NCBI RefSeq assembly: GCF_003027925.1
Contig: NZ_PYPS01000031.1
Coordinates: 1 to 64,000 of the forward strand
Origin: Micromonospora sp. RP3T
GTDB lineage: Bacteria; Actinomycetota; Actinomycetes; Mycobacteriales; Micromonosporaceae
DNA: 64,000 nt
Direction: 5' to 3'
Each line of letters starts with the position of its first letter. The first letter of the stretch is position 1. The translations under genes were made by a program, and so were the position numbers. Below the pieces are notes generated by a model. That model did not search any database. It saw only the letters and a program-made list of their open reading frames with translations, and was not told the origin of the DNA. Positions 36,369-44,737 of the stretch are shown piece after piece.

Positions 36369-38120
36369 ATGAGACGCAGTACGCCGACCACGAGCCTCGC
36401 GCTCGCCCTCGTCGCCACCCTGACGACGGCGAGCCTGGCCGGCACCGCCTCCGCCTCCGCCGCGCCCGCTCCGGCCGCCCCCGCCCCGGCCGTCGCCGCG
36501 CTCGCCGCACCGGACGTCTCGCTGACCAACGTCCAGGCCCACCTCACCCAGCTCAACTCCATCGCCAGCAGCAACGGCGGCAACCGCCGGGCCGGCTCGG
36601 CCGGCTACGCCGCCTCGGTCAGCTACGTCAAGGGCAAGCTCCAGGCCGCCGGCTACACGGTCACCGAGCAGAACTGCACCACCTGCACGTACCCGGGCAG
36701 CAACCTGATCGCCGAGTGGCCGCAGGGCCCGGCCGACCAGGTCGTCATGTTCGGCGCGCACCTGGACAGCGTCTCCGCCGGCCCCGGCATCAACGACAAC
36801 GGCTCCGGCTCGGCCACGCTGCTGGAGAACGCGCTGGTGCTGGCCGCGCAGAACCCGACCATGACCAAGCGGGTCCGGTTCGCCTGGTGGAACGGCGAGG
36901 AGCAGGGCCTCCAGGGCTCCAAGCACTACGTCAACCAGCTCAGCACCACCCAGCGGGGCTACATCAAGGGCTACTACAACTTCGACATGGTGGGCTCGCC
37001 CAACGGCGGCTACTTCATCAACCGGATCACCTCGGCCACCGCGGCGCCGCTGAAGGCGTACTGGGACTCGTTCGGCATCCAGCCGGAGGAGAACACCGAG
37101 GGGCAGGGCCGCTCGGACGACTACTCGTTCGCCAACGTCGGCATCCAGACCTCCGGCTACGCGGCCGGCGCCAGCTACACCAAGACCGCCGCCCAGGCCG
37201 CCAAGTGGGGCGGCACCTCCGGCGCGGCGTACGACGGCTGCTACCACCGCTCCTGCGACACCACCAGCAACATCAACACGACGGTGCTCAACCGCAGTGC
37301 CGACGGCGTGGCGTACGCGATCTGGGCGCTCGCGGTCGGCGGCGGCACGCCGGCCAACGACTTCTCCGTCGCGGTCAGCCCCACCTCCGGCAGCGTCGCC
37401 CGGGGCGGCTCCACCATCGCCACCGTCAGCACCGCCACCACCAGCGGCAGCGCCCAGACGGTGGCGTTGTCGGCCAGCGGCGCCCCGAGCGGCGTCACGG
37501 TCGGCTTCAGCCCGTCGTCGGTCACCTCCGGCGGCTCCGCCACCATGACGGTCAGCGCCTCGTCCACGGCGACCACCGGCACGTTCACGCTCACCGTCAC
37601 CGGCACCGGCTCGGCCACCCGCACCGCCAGCTACACGATCACGGTGACCGGCGGCAGCGGCGGCTGCACCGCCGGACAGCTCATCGGCAACAGCAGCTTC
37701 GAGTCCGGCACCACGCCGTGGACGACCAGCTCCGGCGTGATCACCAACGACTCCGGCCAGGCGGCCCGGACCGGGTCCTACAAGGCGTGGCTGAACGGTT
37801 ACGGCTCCTCGCACACCGACACGCTCTCCCAGTCGGTGACGCTGCCGACCGGCTGCACCAGCTACACGCTGGCGTTCTGGCTGCACATCGACTCGGCCGA
37901 GACCACCACCTCGACCGCGTACGACAAGCTGACCGTGCAGGTCGGCTCCACCACGCTGGCGACCTACTCGAACCTGAACAAGGCCACCGGCTACACCCAG
38001 CGCAGCTTCAACCTCGCCGGGTACGCCGGCCAGACGGTGACGCTCAAGTGGACCGGCGTCGAGGACGCCTCGCTCCAGACCAGCTTCGTCGTCGACGACG
38101 TGACGCTCCAGGTCGGCTGA
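36369..38120 (+). CDS. Secreted M28 family zinc aminopeptidase
   Basis: A 583-aa exported peptidase. Residues 1-33 form a signal peptide (RRSTPTTSLALALVATLTTA, Ala-rich cleavage region). The M28 domain (about 50-325) shows the di-zinc ligands in FGAHLDSV, NDNGSGS, WNGEEQGLQGS, NFDMVGSP and CYHRSCD. A Ser/Thr/Gly-rich immunoglobulin-like domain (about 335-430) follows, then a C-terminal jelly-roll-like, carbohydrate-binding-type domain (about 435-583). The layout resembles Streptomyces aminopeptidase S. ATG 36369 is supported by GAGGAG at 7 nt; a longer frame from 36297 lacks a signal-peptide shape. Confidence 0.92.
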   Translation: MRRSTPTTSLALALVATLTTASLAGTASASAAPAPAAPAPAVAALAAPDVSLTNVQAHLTQLNSIASSNGGNRRAGSAGYAASVSYVKGKLQAAGYTVTEQNCTTCTYPGSNLIAEWPQGPADQVVMFGAHLDSVSAGPGINDNGSGSATLLENALVLAAQNPTMTKRVRFAWWNGEEQGLQGSKHYVNQLSTTQRGYIKGYYNFDMVGSPNGGYFINRITSATAAPLKAYWDSFGIQPEENTEGQGRSDDYSFANVGIQTSGYAAGASYTKTAAQAAKWGGTSGAAYDGCYHRSCDTTSNINTTVLNRSADGVAYAIWALAVGGGTPANDFSVAVSPTSGSVARGGSTIATVSTATTSGSAQTVALSASGAPSGVTVGFSPSSVTSGGSATMTVSASSTATTGTFTLTVTGTGSATRTASYTITVTGGSGGCTAGQLIGNSSFESGTTPWTTSSGVITNDSGQAARTGSYKAWLNGYGSSHTDTLSQSVTLPTGCTSYTLAFWLHIDSAETTTSTAYDKLTVQVGSTTLATYSNLNKATGYTQRSFNLAGYAGQTVTLKWTGVEDASLQTSFVVDDVTLQVG

Positions 38121-38128
38121 GCGCGTGG

Positions 38129-38158
38129 GGGCGGGGTGGGCCGACGCCCGCCCCGCCC
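38129..38158. terminator. Hairpin between convergent peptidase and lipoprotein genes
   Basis: A 12-bp stem with one G-U pair (38129-38140 with 38147-38158) and a CCGACG loop lies between two convergent genes. Confidence 0.65.
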
Positions 38159-38163
38159 GCGGC

Positions 38164-39054
38164 TCAGGTGACCGGCAGCGCCGAGCCGCCGGCGCCCCGC
38201 ACCGAGCGGGTCAGCGTCCGGTCGGAGACCCAGAGGAAGCACTGCACACCCCGGTCGCCGTCGCGCCACTGCTGCTCGTACGGGTGGTAGACGATGGTGC
38301 CGGCCCGGTACTGCATCTTCCCGTCGTTCGGCACCTTGGCGTACTTCGCGATCAGCCCCCGGCACGCCTTGTGCGCCCGCAGCGAGGTGCGCTGGAACTC
38401 GGCGTAGCTGATGTCGGGCGCCTGGTAGATCCCGACGAACTCGGCGTGGTGCTTCGCGGTGCAGGTCACCGGCCGCATGGCCTGCACCTCGTCCTTGCTC
38501 AGCTTCGGGTTGAAGCAGCCCAACGCCAGCGGAGAGCCGGGCTTGAGCGCGCCGCGCAGGCTGCCGGTACGGGCGGCCACGTTGCCCTCGTCCAGGTCGG
38601 TCACCTCGGCGACGTCGCAGCGGTACCAGCGGGCGCCGCCGGACCAGGCCAACGCGGACGGGAAGACCACGGAGAGCTGCAACCGCCCGGACCGCCAGTC
38701 CGCGCCGACGGCCCGGGTGACCTGCCGGGCGCACTCGGCGTGCGCGGAGCGCACGCCGGCCGAACCGGCGCGCGGCGGCGCGGAGCGACCGGCGTCCGGG
38801 CCGCCCAGCGTGCCCACGTGCAGCGTCTCGGCGCGGTGCGAGGCGGCGCAGTCGACCGGCTGGTAGCCGCTGAGGTAGCCGACGTCGGCGACGGTCGGGT
38901 GGCAGACGTCGGCCGCGGGCACGAAGCCCACCGGGGCGGCGAAGGCCGGCCACTCGTCGATGAGGTCGCGGTCCACCCCGGCCGGCGCGCTGCACCCGCC
39001 GACCGCCAGCACCGCCACCGCGCCCGCGGCGACCGCCGCCCACCATCGCCGCAT
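38164..39054 (-). CDS. Septum-formation-type lipoprotein (copy 1)
   Basis: A 296-aa exported lipoprotein. The signal peptide ends in a lipobox (LAVGGC, Cys near residue 21). The mature part has two similar halves, each with Cys...V-x-C...H-x-E spacing (DVCHPT...VDCAASHRAETLHVG and LGCFNPK...VTCTAKHHAEFVG), the pattern of the actinobacterial septum-formation (Septum_form) family. Cys pairs may form disulfides. ATG 39054 follows GGGAGGT at 8 nt on the minus strand. A paralogue lies immediately upstream. A function in septation is implied only by the family name. Confidence 0.8.
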   Translation of the reverse strand: MRRWWAAVAAGAVAVLAVGGCSAPAGVDRDLIDEWPAFAAPVGFVPAADVCHPTVADVGYLSGYQPVDCAASHRAETLHVGTLGGPDAGRSAPPRAGSAGVRSAHAECARQVTRAVGADWRSGRLQLSVVFPSALAWSGGARWYRCDVAEVTDLDEGNVAARTGSLRGALKPGSPLALGCFNPKLSKDEVQAMRPVTCTAKHHAEFVGIYQAPDISYAEFQRTSLRAHKACRGLIAKYAKVPNDGKMQYRAGTIVYHPYEQQWRDGDRGVQCFLWVSDRTLTRSVRGAGGSALPVT

Positions 39055-39175
39055 CGCTACCGACCTCCCGCCGTCCGGAGCCGCCCGGCCGACCGGTACG
39101 CCTCGGCGACGCAGCATACGGCAACCGGGCTGGCGGCCGGTCGCACGAGGCGGCCGGCTCCCGACGGAACGGCGG

Positions 39176-40063
39176 TCAGATGATCGGCAGTCCCTCCGGG
39201 CCGGCGCCCCGCATCGAGCGGGTCAGTTTGCGGTCGTCGCTCCACAGGAAACAGCGCACCCCCCGGTCGCCCTCCTCCCACTCCCGCTGCGACGGCGGGT
39301 AGAAGATGGACCCGGCCCGGTACGGCAGTTCGGCATTGTCCGGCACGTTGGCGAACGCGGCGATCAACGTCATGCAGCGCCGGTGTGCGGCCGGCGCGCG
39401 CCGGGCGAACTCGGCCCAGCCCATGTCGCGTTCGGAGTAGACGCCGACGAACTCGGCCCGGTGCGGCTCGGTGCACAGCACCGGGGCCATGTAGTTGAGG
39501 TTCGCACCGATCAGCTTCGGGTCGAAGCAGCGGTGCACCAGCGGGTTGTCGCCGACCAGCGCGCCGCGCAGGCTGCCCACCCGGTTGACCGGCCGGGTGT
39601 TGTCGATGCTGTCGGTCTCGGCCAGGTCGCAGCGGAACCAGCGCGCGCCGGCCATCCAGGCGGTCGCCGGTGGCAGCGCGATGTTCAGGGTGAGCCGGGC
39701 GGCGTGCCAGTCCCCGCCGATCATCTCCCGGGCCCGCTGGTCGCACTCGGCCCGGGCGCCGCGCAGTTCGGGAGAGCCCGGCTCGGGGCGGGTGCCCTCG
39801 GCGGCCGAGCCGGTGAACGTGCCGACGTGCACCGCCTCGGCCAGGTGGCTGCCGGCGCAGTCCACCGTCTCGTACGTGGCCGCCTGCACCACGGCGGTGA
39901 GCCGCGGCAGGCACGCGTCGGTGGCCGGGACGAACAGCTGGGGCGCCGGCAGCGCCGCCCAGTCGTCGACGAGGTCCCCGTCGGCCCGGTGCGTCGGGGC
40001 GCAGCCGGCGAGCACCGCCGTCACGGCGCCGGCCAGCGTGAGGGCGTGGAGCCACCGTCGCAT
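39176..40063 (-). CDS. Septum-formation-type lipoprotein (copy 2)
   Basis: A 295-aa paralogue of the downstream gene, with the same architecture: signal peptide with lipobox (VLAGC), DACLPR...VDCAGSHLAEAVHVG and HRCFDPK...VLCTEPHRAEFVGVY. The C-termini of the two copies are closest (EGDRGVRCFLWSDDRKLTRS versus DGDRGVQCFLWVSDRTLTRS). ATG 40063 follows GAAGGAG. The pair is a tandem duplication on the minus strand, separated by 121 nt. Confidence 0.8.
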   Translation of the reverse strand: MRRWLHALTLAGAVTAVLAGCAPTHRADGDLVDDWAALPAPQLFVPATDACLPRLTAVVQAATYETVDCAGSHLAEAVHVGTFTGSAAEGTRPEPGSPELRGARAECDQRAREMIGGDWHAARLTLNIALPPATAWMAGARWFRCDLAETDSIDNTRPVNRVGSLRGALVGDNPLVHRCFDPKLIGANLNYMAPVLCTEPHRAEFVGVYSERDMGWAEFARRAPAAHRRCMTLIAAFANVPDNAELPYRAGSIFYPPSQREWEEGDRGVRCFLWSDDRKLTRSMRGAGPEGLPII

Positions 40064-40312
40064 CGTCCGCTCCTTCGCCGGAGAGATGGCAACCGGTCGC
40101 CGCGGCCCGTGCGGCGTCCCCCGCGCCCGGGCGTGCAGCATATGTGACCGTCCCTGTAGGAGTTTCGTCATCTTTCAATCGATCGGCCAGTCACCGGCGA
40201 CTATTCGTGTCGATTTCTGCCCCGGACGGCGGAATTCTGCACCGAAGGTGACGAGAGGGTCACAGTAGGTCCTTCGTGGTGCCGCGCCGCAGCCGGGGGA
40301 GGACCGCGTTCG

Positions 40313-40318
40313 TACACT
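40313..40318 (+). promoter_or_regulatory. Candidate -10 for leaderless rpe
   Basis: TACACT (TANNNT) ends 6 nt before the rpe GTG at 40325, and no Shine-Dalgarno precedes that codon, so a leaderless transcript is likely. Confidence 0.5.
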
Positions 40319-40324
40319 GGCCCC

Positions 40325-41005
40325 GTGACCGTACCGCCGCCCGTCGTCGCGCCCAGCATCCTGGCCGCCGATTTCGCCCGCCTCGCCGACGAGGTTCGCG
40401 CCGTGGAGTCCGCCGCCGACTGGCTGCACGTGGACGTCATGGACAACCACTTCGTGCCCAACCTGACCATCGGCCTGCCGGTGGTGCAGAGCCTGCGCGC
40501 CGTCACCGAGATCCCGTTCGACGTGCACCTCATGATCGAGGATCCGCGCCGCTGGGCCCCCGGGTACGCCGACGCCGGCGCGTACAACGTCACGTTCCAC
40601 GCCGAGGCGTGCGACGACCCGGTGGCGTTGGCCAAGGACCTGCGCTCGGCCGGGGCCAAGGCGGGGCTGGCGATCGACCGGGACACCCCGATCGAGCCGT
40701 ACCTGGACCTGCTGCCCAGCTTCGACACGCTGCTGATCATGACGATCAAGGCCGGCTTCGGCGGCCAGCGGTTCCTGCCGGCGCTGCTGGACAAGGTGCG
40801 CGCCGCCCGCCGCCACGTCGACAGCGGCCACCTGGAGCTGCGCATCGAGGTCGACGGCGGCATCGCCGCGGACACCATCGAGCAGGCCGCCGCCGCCGGC
40901 GCCGACGCGTTCGTCGCCGGCACCGCGGTCTACGGCGCGGACGACCCGGCCGAGGCGGTACGCCGCCTGCGGGGCCTGGCGGAACGTGCGATGACCGGGG
41001 CCTGA
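40325..41005 (+). CDS. rpe: Ribulose-phosphate 3-epimerase
   Basis: A 226-aa TIM-barrel enzyme interconverting ribulose-5-P and xylulose-5-P in the pentose phosphate pathway. VAPSILAADFARLADEV, LHVDVMDNHFVPNLTIG, DVHLMIE and the catalytic/phosphate region EVDGGI and AGTAVYGADDP are canonical. Ribulose-5-P is also a riboflavin precursor, which fits its place just upstream of the rib operon. Confidence 0.96.
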   Translation: MTVPPPVVAPSILAADFARLADEVRAVESAADWLHVDVMDNHFVPNLTIGLPVVQSLRAVTEIPFDVHLMIEDPRRWAPGYADAGAYNVTFHAEACDDPVALAKDLRSAGAKAGLAIDRDTPIEPYLDLLPSFDTLLIMTIKAGFGGQRFLPALLDKVRAARRHVDSGHLELRIEVDGGIAADTIEQAAAAGADAFVAGTAVYGADDPAEAVRRLRGLAERAMTGA

Positions 41006-41006
41006 G

Positions 41007-41963
41007 ATGGACGCGGCCGGCGACCGACCCGACGTCATCCTGGTCGTCGACGACGACGAGGACATCGCCCGCTTCGTCGAGTTCAACCTGCGCCTGCACG
41101 GCTTCGAGGTGCTGCACGCCGCCGACGGCCAGGAGGCGTTGGAGGTGATCGAGCGGCAACGGCCGGACCTGGCCGTGGTCGACCTCATGATGCCCCGCGT
41201 GGACGGGCTGGAACTGACCCGCCGGCTGCGCGCCGACCCGATGACCTCGGCGCTGCCGGTGATCATGCTGACCGCCAAGGGGATGACCTCCGACAAGGTC
41301 AACGGCCTCAGCGCCGGCGCGGACGACTACCTGGTCAAGCCGTTCGACACCGCCGAGCTGGTCGCCCGGGTCAGCTCCACGTTGCGTCGCAACAAGGAGT
41401 TCCGGGAGGTCTCCCCGCTGACCGGCCTGCCCGGCAACAGCCGCATCCGGCGGGAGATCAGCGACCGGGTGCGCAGCGGCGTGGACTACGCCGTCGGCTA
41501 CGTCGACATCGACCGGTTCAAGAGCGTCAACGACCGGTACGGCTTCGTCCGCGGCGACGAGTTCATCTCCGCGCTGGCCCGCAGCCTGCACCGCGCGGTG
41601 GTGTCGATCGGGTTGCCGCCGGCCTTCCTCGGCCACGTCGGCGGTGACGACTTCGTCATCGTCTGCGCCCCGCCCCAGGTCCGGCCGCTGACCAGCCGGG
41701 CGGTGGTCGACTTCGAGAACGCCGCCGACACGCTCTACGACCCCACCGACGCCGAACGCGGCTTCGTCGAGCTGAAGGACCGGCGGGGCAACATCCGCCG
41801 GGCCGCGCTGGTCACGCTCTCCATCGGCGTGTCGCTGTCCGACAGCGGCAAGCGGTTCACCGACCCGCTGGAGGCCATCGCCGTGGCCTCGGAGATGAAG
41901 ACGGTGGCCAAGAGCCAACCCGGGTCGTACGTCGCGGTCGACCGCCGCCGCGGAGTTACGTGA
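41007..41963 (+). CDS. Response regulator with REC and GGDEF-type domains
   Basis: A 318-aa regulator. The REC domain (about 8-125) has VVDDDED acidic residues, phospho-acceptor D59 in VVDLMMPR, and the Lys in LVKPFD (K111). The second domain (about 135-310) is diguanylate-cyclase-like: SPLTGLPGNSRI, YVDIDRFKSVNDRYG and the signature loop HVGGDDF (212-216), where the usual Glu is Asp. A cyclase activity that makes c-di-GMP is plausible but the E-to-D change leaves it uncertain. No histidine kinase is adjacent. It starts one base after the rpe stop. Confidence 0.88.
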   Translation: MDAAGDRPDVILVVDDDEDIARFVEFNLRLHGFEVLHAADGQEALEVIERQRPDLAVVDLMMPRVDGLELTRRLRADPMTSALPVIMLTAKGMTSDKVNGLSAGADDYLVKPFDTAELVARVSSTLRRNKEFREVSPLTGLPGNSRIRREISDRVRSGVDYAVGYVDIDRFKSVNDRYGFVRGDEFISALARSLHRAVVSIGLPPAFLGHVGGDDFVIVCAPPQVRPLTSRAVVDFENAADTLYDPTDAERGFVELKDRRGNIRRAALVTLSIGVSLSDSGKRFTDPLEAIAVASEMKTVAKSQPGSYVAVDRRRGVT

Positions 41964-42042
41964 TCGTGCGGTCCTGCTGTGAGGTAGCTCGCGCGGGTGG
42001 CGCGCGCCGCCGCGGAACGTGTAAGACTTCCGGAGTACCCAC

Positions 42043-42217
42043 CACGCGCTGGCGGGGCTCGGTGAAATTCCGAACCGGCGGTGATCCACGGTCCGACCGT
42101 GGTAAGCCCGCGACCCGGACGGCTTCGGCCGGACGGTGGACCTGGTGAGAATCCGGGGCCGACGGTTGGGGTGCGGCTCGTCCGCTCCCCAGAAAGTCCG
42201 GATGGGAGACAGCGCGC
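42043..42217 (+). promoter_or_regulatory. FMN riboswitch (RFN element)
   Basis: The RFN signature runs in order: GGGGCTCGGTGAAATTCCGA, ACCGGCGGTGAT, AGCCCGCGA, GGTGAGAATCC, GCCGACGGT, and AGTCCGGATGGGAGA. P1 closes with CGCGCT (42043-42048) and AGCGCG (42211-42216). It controls the ribD-E-pnuX-BA-H operon by FMN. The region between it and ribD (42218-42388) is G/C-rich with no clear terminator, so control may be translational. Confidence 0.95.
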
Positions 42218-42388
42218 GGAACGGGGGAGGCCCTGCCGGCCGCTGAGCACCCTCAGCCGCGCCCGTGGGCTCCCCGGGGTCGGCCGACGCCGTCCCCGGG
42301 TTCTCCGCCGCCGCGTGTCCGCGGCCCTCGTGCCGTCGCTCCCCACCCCGCCCGCGCGTGACCGGCGAGCGGAAGGGCAGGGCGGGCC

Positions 42389-43450
42389 ATGGCGAGCGTC
42401 TCCGTCGACGAGGCGATGCGTCGCGCCGTCACGCTGGCCGCCCGCGGCCTCGGCGCCACCAGCCCCAACCCGGTCGTCGGCTGCGTGCTGCTCGATCCCG
42501 ACGGCGAGGTCGTCGGCGAGGGCTTCCACGCGTACGCCGGCGGACCGCACGCCGAGATCGTCGCGCTGGCGCAGGCCGGCACCCGGGCCCGTGGCGGGAC
42601 CGCGGTGGTCACGCTGGAACCCTGCGACCACACCGGCCGCACCGGCCCCTGCAGCCACGCGCTCATCGCCGCCGGCGTCACCCGCGTGGTGATCGCCGTG
42701 CCCGACCCGAACCCGGTGGCCTCCGGCGGCGCGGCCACGCTGCGCGCCGCCGGCGTCCAGGTCGCGTTCGGGGTACGCGCCGAGGAGGCCGAGGCCGGCA
42801 ACGTCGCCTGGCTCACCTCGATGCGCCGTGGCTGGCCGTACCTGATCTGGAAGTACGCGGCCACGCTCGACGGGCGCTCCGCCGCCGCCGACGGCACCAG
42901 CATGTGGATCACCTCGGAGGCGGCCCGCACCGACGTGCACGCGCTGCGCGGCACCGTCGACGCGGTGCTCGCCGGGGTGGGCACCGTGCTCACCGACGAC
43001 CCCCGGCTCACCGCCCGTAACCTGCGCGACGGCACGCTCGCCATCCGGCAGCCGCTGCGGGTGGTGGTGGACAGCTCGGGGCGTACCCCGGTCGACGCCC
43101 GGGTCCGCGACGGCGCGGCCCGGACCTGGGTGGCCACCGCCGCGGAGGTCGGGGCCGGCCCGGACGGCCGGGTCGACCTGGCGGCGCTCCTGGCCGAGCT
43201 GCACCACCGCGGCGTGCGGGCCGCGCTGCTGGAGGGCGGTCCCACGCTGGCCGGCGCGTTCCTCGCCGCCGGCCTGATCGACAAGATCGTCGGCTACGTC
43301 GCGCCGAAGCTGCTCGGCGCTGGCCCGACCGCGCTGGGCCATGCCGGCGTGACGTCCATCGCCGACGCCGTCGACCTGGAGATCACCGACGTTACGCAGG
43401 TCGGTCCCGACCTGCGGATCACCGCGCTGCCCCGGAAGAGGGAGGCCTGA
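42389..43450 (+). CDS. ribD: Riboflavin biosynthesis deaminase/reductase RibD
   Basis: A 353-aa bifunctional enzyme. The N-terminal deaminase has the zinc site in GGPHAEIVAL and TLEPCDHTGRTGPC; the C-terminal reductase begins about residue 150 (WKYAATLDGRSAA, GVGTVLTDDPRLTAR) and ends with LLEGGPTLAGAF. ATG 42389 follows a GGGCGGG-type ribosome binding site and lies behind the FMN riboswitch. Confidence 0.96.
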   Translation: MASVSVDEAMRRAVTLAARGLGATSPNPVVGCVLLDPDGEVVGEGFHAYAGGPHAEIVALAQAGTRARGGTAVVTLEPCDHTGRTGPCSHALIAAGVTRVVIAVPDPNPVASGGAATLRAAGVQVAFGVRAEEAEAGNVAWLTSMRRGWPYLIWKYAATLDGRSAAADGTSMWITSEAARTDVHALRGTVDAVLAGVGTVLTDDPRLTARNLRDGTLAIRQPLRVVVDSSGRTPVDARVRDGAARTWVATAAEVGAGPDGRVDLAALLAELHHRGVRAALLEGGPTLAGAFLAAGLIDKIVGYVAPKLLGAGPTALGHAGVTSIADAVDLEITDVTQVGPDLRITALPRKREA

Positions 43451-43451
43451 C

Positions 43452-44048
43452 ATGTTCACCGGCATCGTCGAGGAGCTGGGCGAGATCGTCCGGAGCACCG
43501 AGACCGGCGACGACTCGGCGCTGGTCGCCATCCGCGGCCCGCTCGTCACCTCGGACGCCCGGCACGGCGACTCCATCGCGGTCAACGGGGTCTGCCTGAC
43601 CGTGGTCGACGTCGACGGCGGCGTCTTCACCGCCGACGTGATGGGTGAGACGCTGCGCCGCACCGCGCTCGGGGCGCTGCGCCCCGGCGACGCGGTCAAC
43701 CTGGAACGGGCCGCCGCGCTGAACAGCCGGCTCGGCGGGCACCTGGTACAGGGGCACGTCGACGGCGTCGGCGAGGTCGTCGACCGGGAGCCGGCCGCGC
43801 AGTGGGAGACGGTCCGGTTCCGGCTGCCCGCCGAGCTGGCCCGCTACGTGGTGGAGAAGGGCTCGATCACCGTCGACGGCGTGTCGCTGACCGTCGCGGA
43901 GGTGGGCGACGACTGGTTCTCGGTCGGCCTGATCCCCACCACGCTCAAGCTCACCGTGCTCGGCGGCAGACAGGTCGGCGACCCGGTCAACCTGGAGGTG
44001 GACGTGCTGGCCAAGTACGTCGAGCGGCTGCTGGGCGGTGCCCGGTGA
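43452..44048 (+). CDS. ribE: Riboflavin synthase alpha chain
   Basis: A 198-aa enzyme converting two lumazines to riboflavin. Two lumazine-binding repeats are visible: MFTGIVEELGEI with GDSIAVNGVCLTVVD, and HLVQGHVDGVGEV with KGSITVDGVSLTVAEV. It starts 1 nt after ribD and overlaps the transporter gene by GTGA. Confidence 0.96.
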   Translation: MFTGIVEELGEIVRSTETGDDSALVAIRGPLVTSDARHGDSIAVNGVCLTVVDVDGGVFTADVMGETLRRTALGALRPGDAVNLERAAALNSRLGGHLVQGHVDGVGEVVDREPAAQWETVRFRLPAELARYVVEKGSITVDGVSLTVAEVGDDWFSVGLIPTTLKLTVLGGRQVGDPVNLEVDVLAKYVERLLGGAR

Positions 44049-44737
44049 CCGGCCCGCTCGGCTGGCTGCTCGACGCCCAGGTGCACGTCGTTGGCTCGCC
44101 GGTGCTGGTCCGGGAGATCGTCGGCAACGTCTTCGGGCTCGTCTCGGCGCTGCTCGGGCTGCGCCGGGTGGTCTGGGCCTGGCCGGTCGGCATGATCGGC
44201 AACGGGCTGCTGTTCACCGTGTTCCTCGGCGGCGTCTTCGCCACCCCGCAGGCGCACGACCTCTACGGCCAGGCCGGCCGGCAGGTCTTCTTCTTCGCGG
44301 TGAGCGTCTACGGCTGGTGGCGCTGGTCGCGCAACCGCCGAGTCGGCGACGGCGCGGAGCCGGCCGTGGTGCCGCGCTGGGCGACCGGCCGGGAACGGCT
44401 GGCCCTGCTCGCCGCCGCCGCCGTGGGCACCGCCGCCGCCTATCCGGTGCTGGCCGCGCTCGGCTCGTGGGGGCCGTTGCCGGACGCCTGGATCCTGGTC
44501 GGCAGCCTGCTCGCCACGTACGGCATGGCCCGCGGCTGGGTGGAGTTCTGGCTGGTCTGGATCGCCGTCGACGCGGTCGGCGTGCCCCTGCTGCTCCGCG
44601 GCGGCTTCTACCCGTCGGCCGCCATGTACCTGGTCTACGGCGCGTTCTGCGCGGCCGGCTTCTACGCCTGGTGGCGCACGTCGCGGACCGTCACGCGGAC
44701 CCGGATCCCGGCGACGTACTCGGAGGTCGTGGCATGA
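44045..44737 (+). CDS. PnuC/PnuX-family vitamin transporter, probably for riboflavin
   Basis: A 230-aa membrane protein with about seven transmembrane helices. NVFGLVSALLGLRRVVWAWP and the aromatic VYGWWRWSRN followed by later AAGFYAWWRTSR are PnuC-family features. PnuC proteins import nicotinamide riboside, but the PnuX branch in corynebacteria imports riboflavin under FMN-riboswitch control. Its position inside this operon, overlapping ribE and ribBA by 4 nt each, favours riboflavin. GTG 44045 gives the expected short cytoplasmic start. Confidence 0.85.
   Translation: MTGPLGWLLDAQVHVVGSPVLVREIVGNVFGLVSALLGLRRVVWAWPVGMIGNGLLFTVFLGGVFATPQAHDLYGQAGRQVFFFAVSVYGWWRWSRNRRVGDGAEPAVVPRWATGRERLALLAAAAVGTAAAYPVLAALGSWGPLPDAWILVGSLLATYGMARGWVEFWLVWIAVDAVGVPLLLRGGFYPSAAMYLVYGAFCAAGFYAWWRTSRTVTRTRIPATYSEVVA

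Noticed and set aside
36290..38290. Plus-strand frame overlapping the M28 peptidase
   Set aside because: Arg/Gln/His-rich translation with no motif; the peptidase frame has a signal peptide and all zinc ligands.
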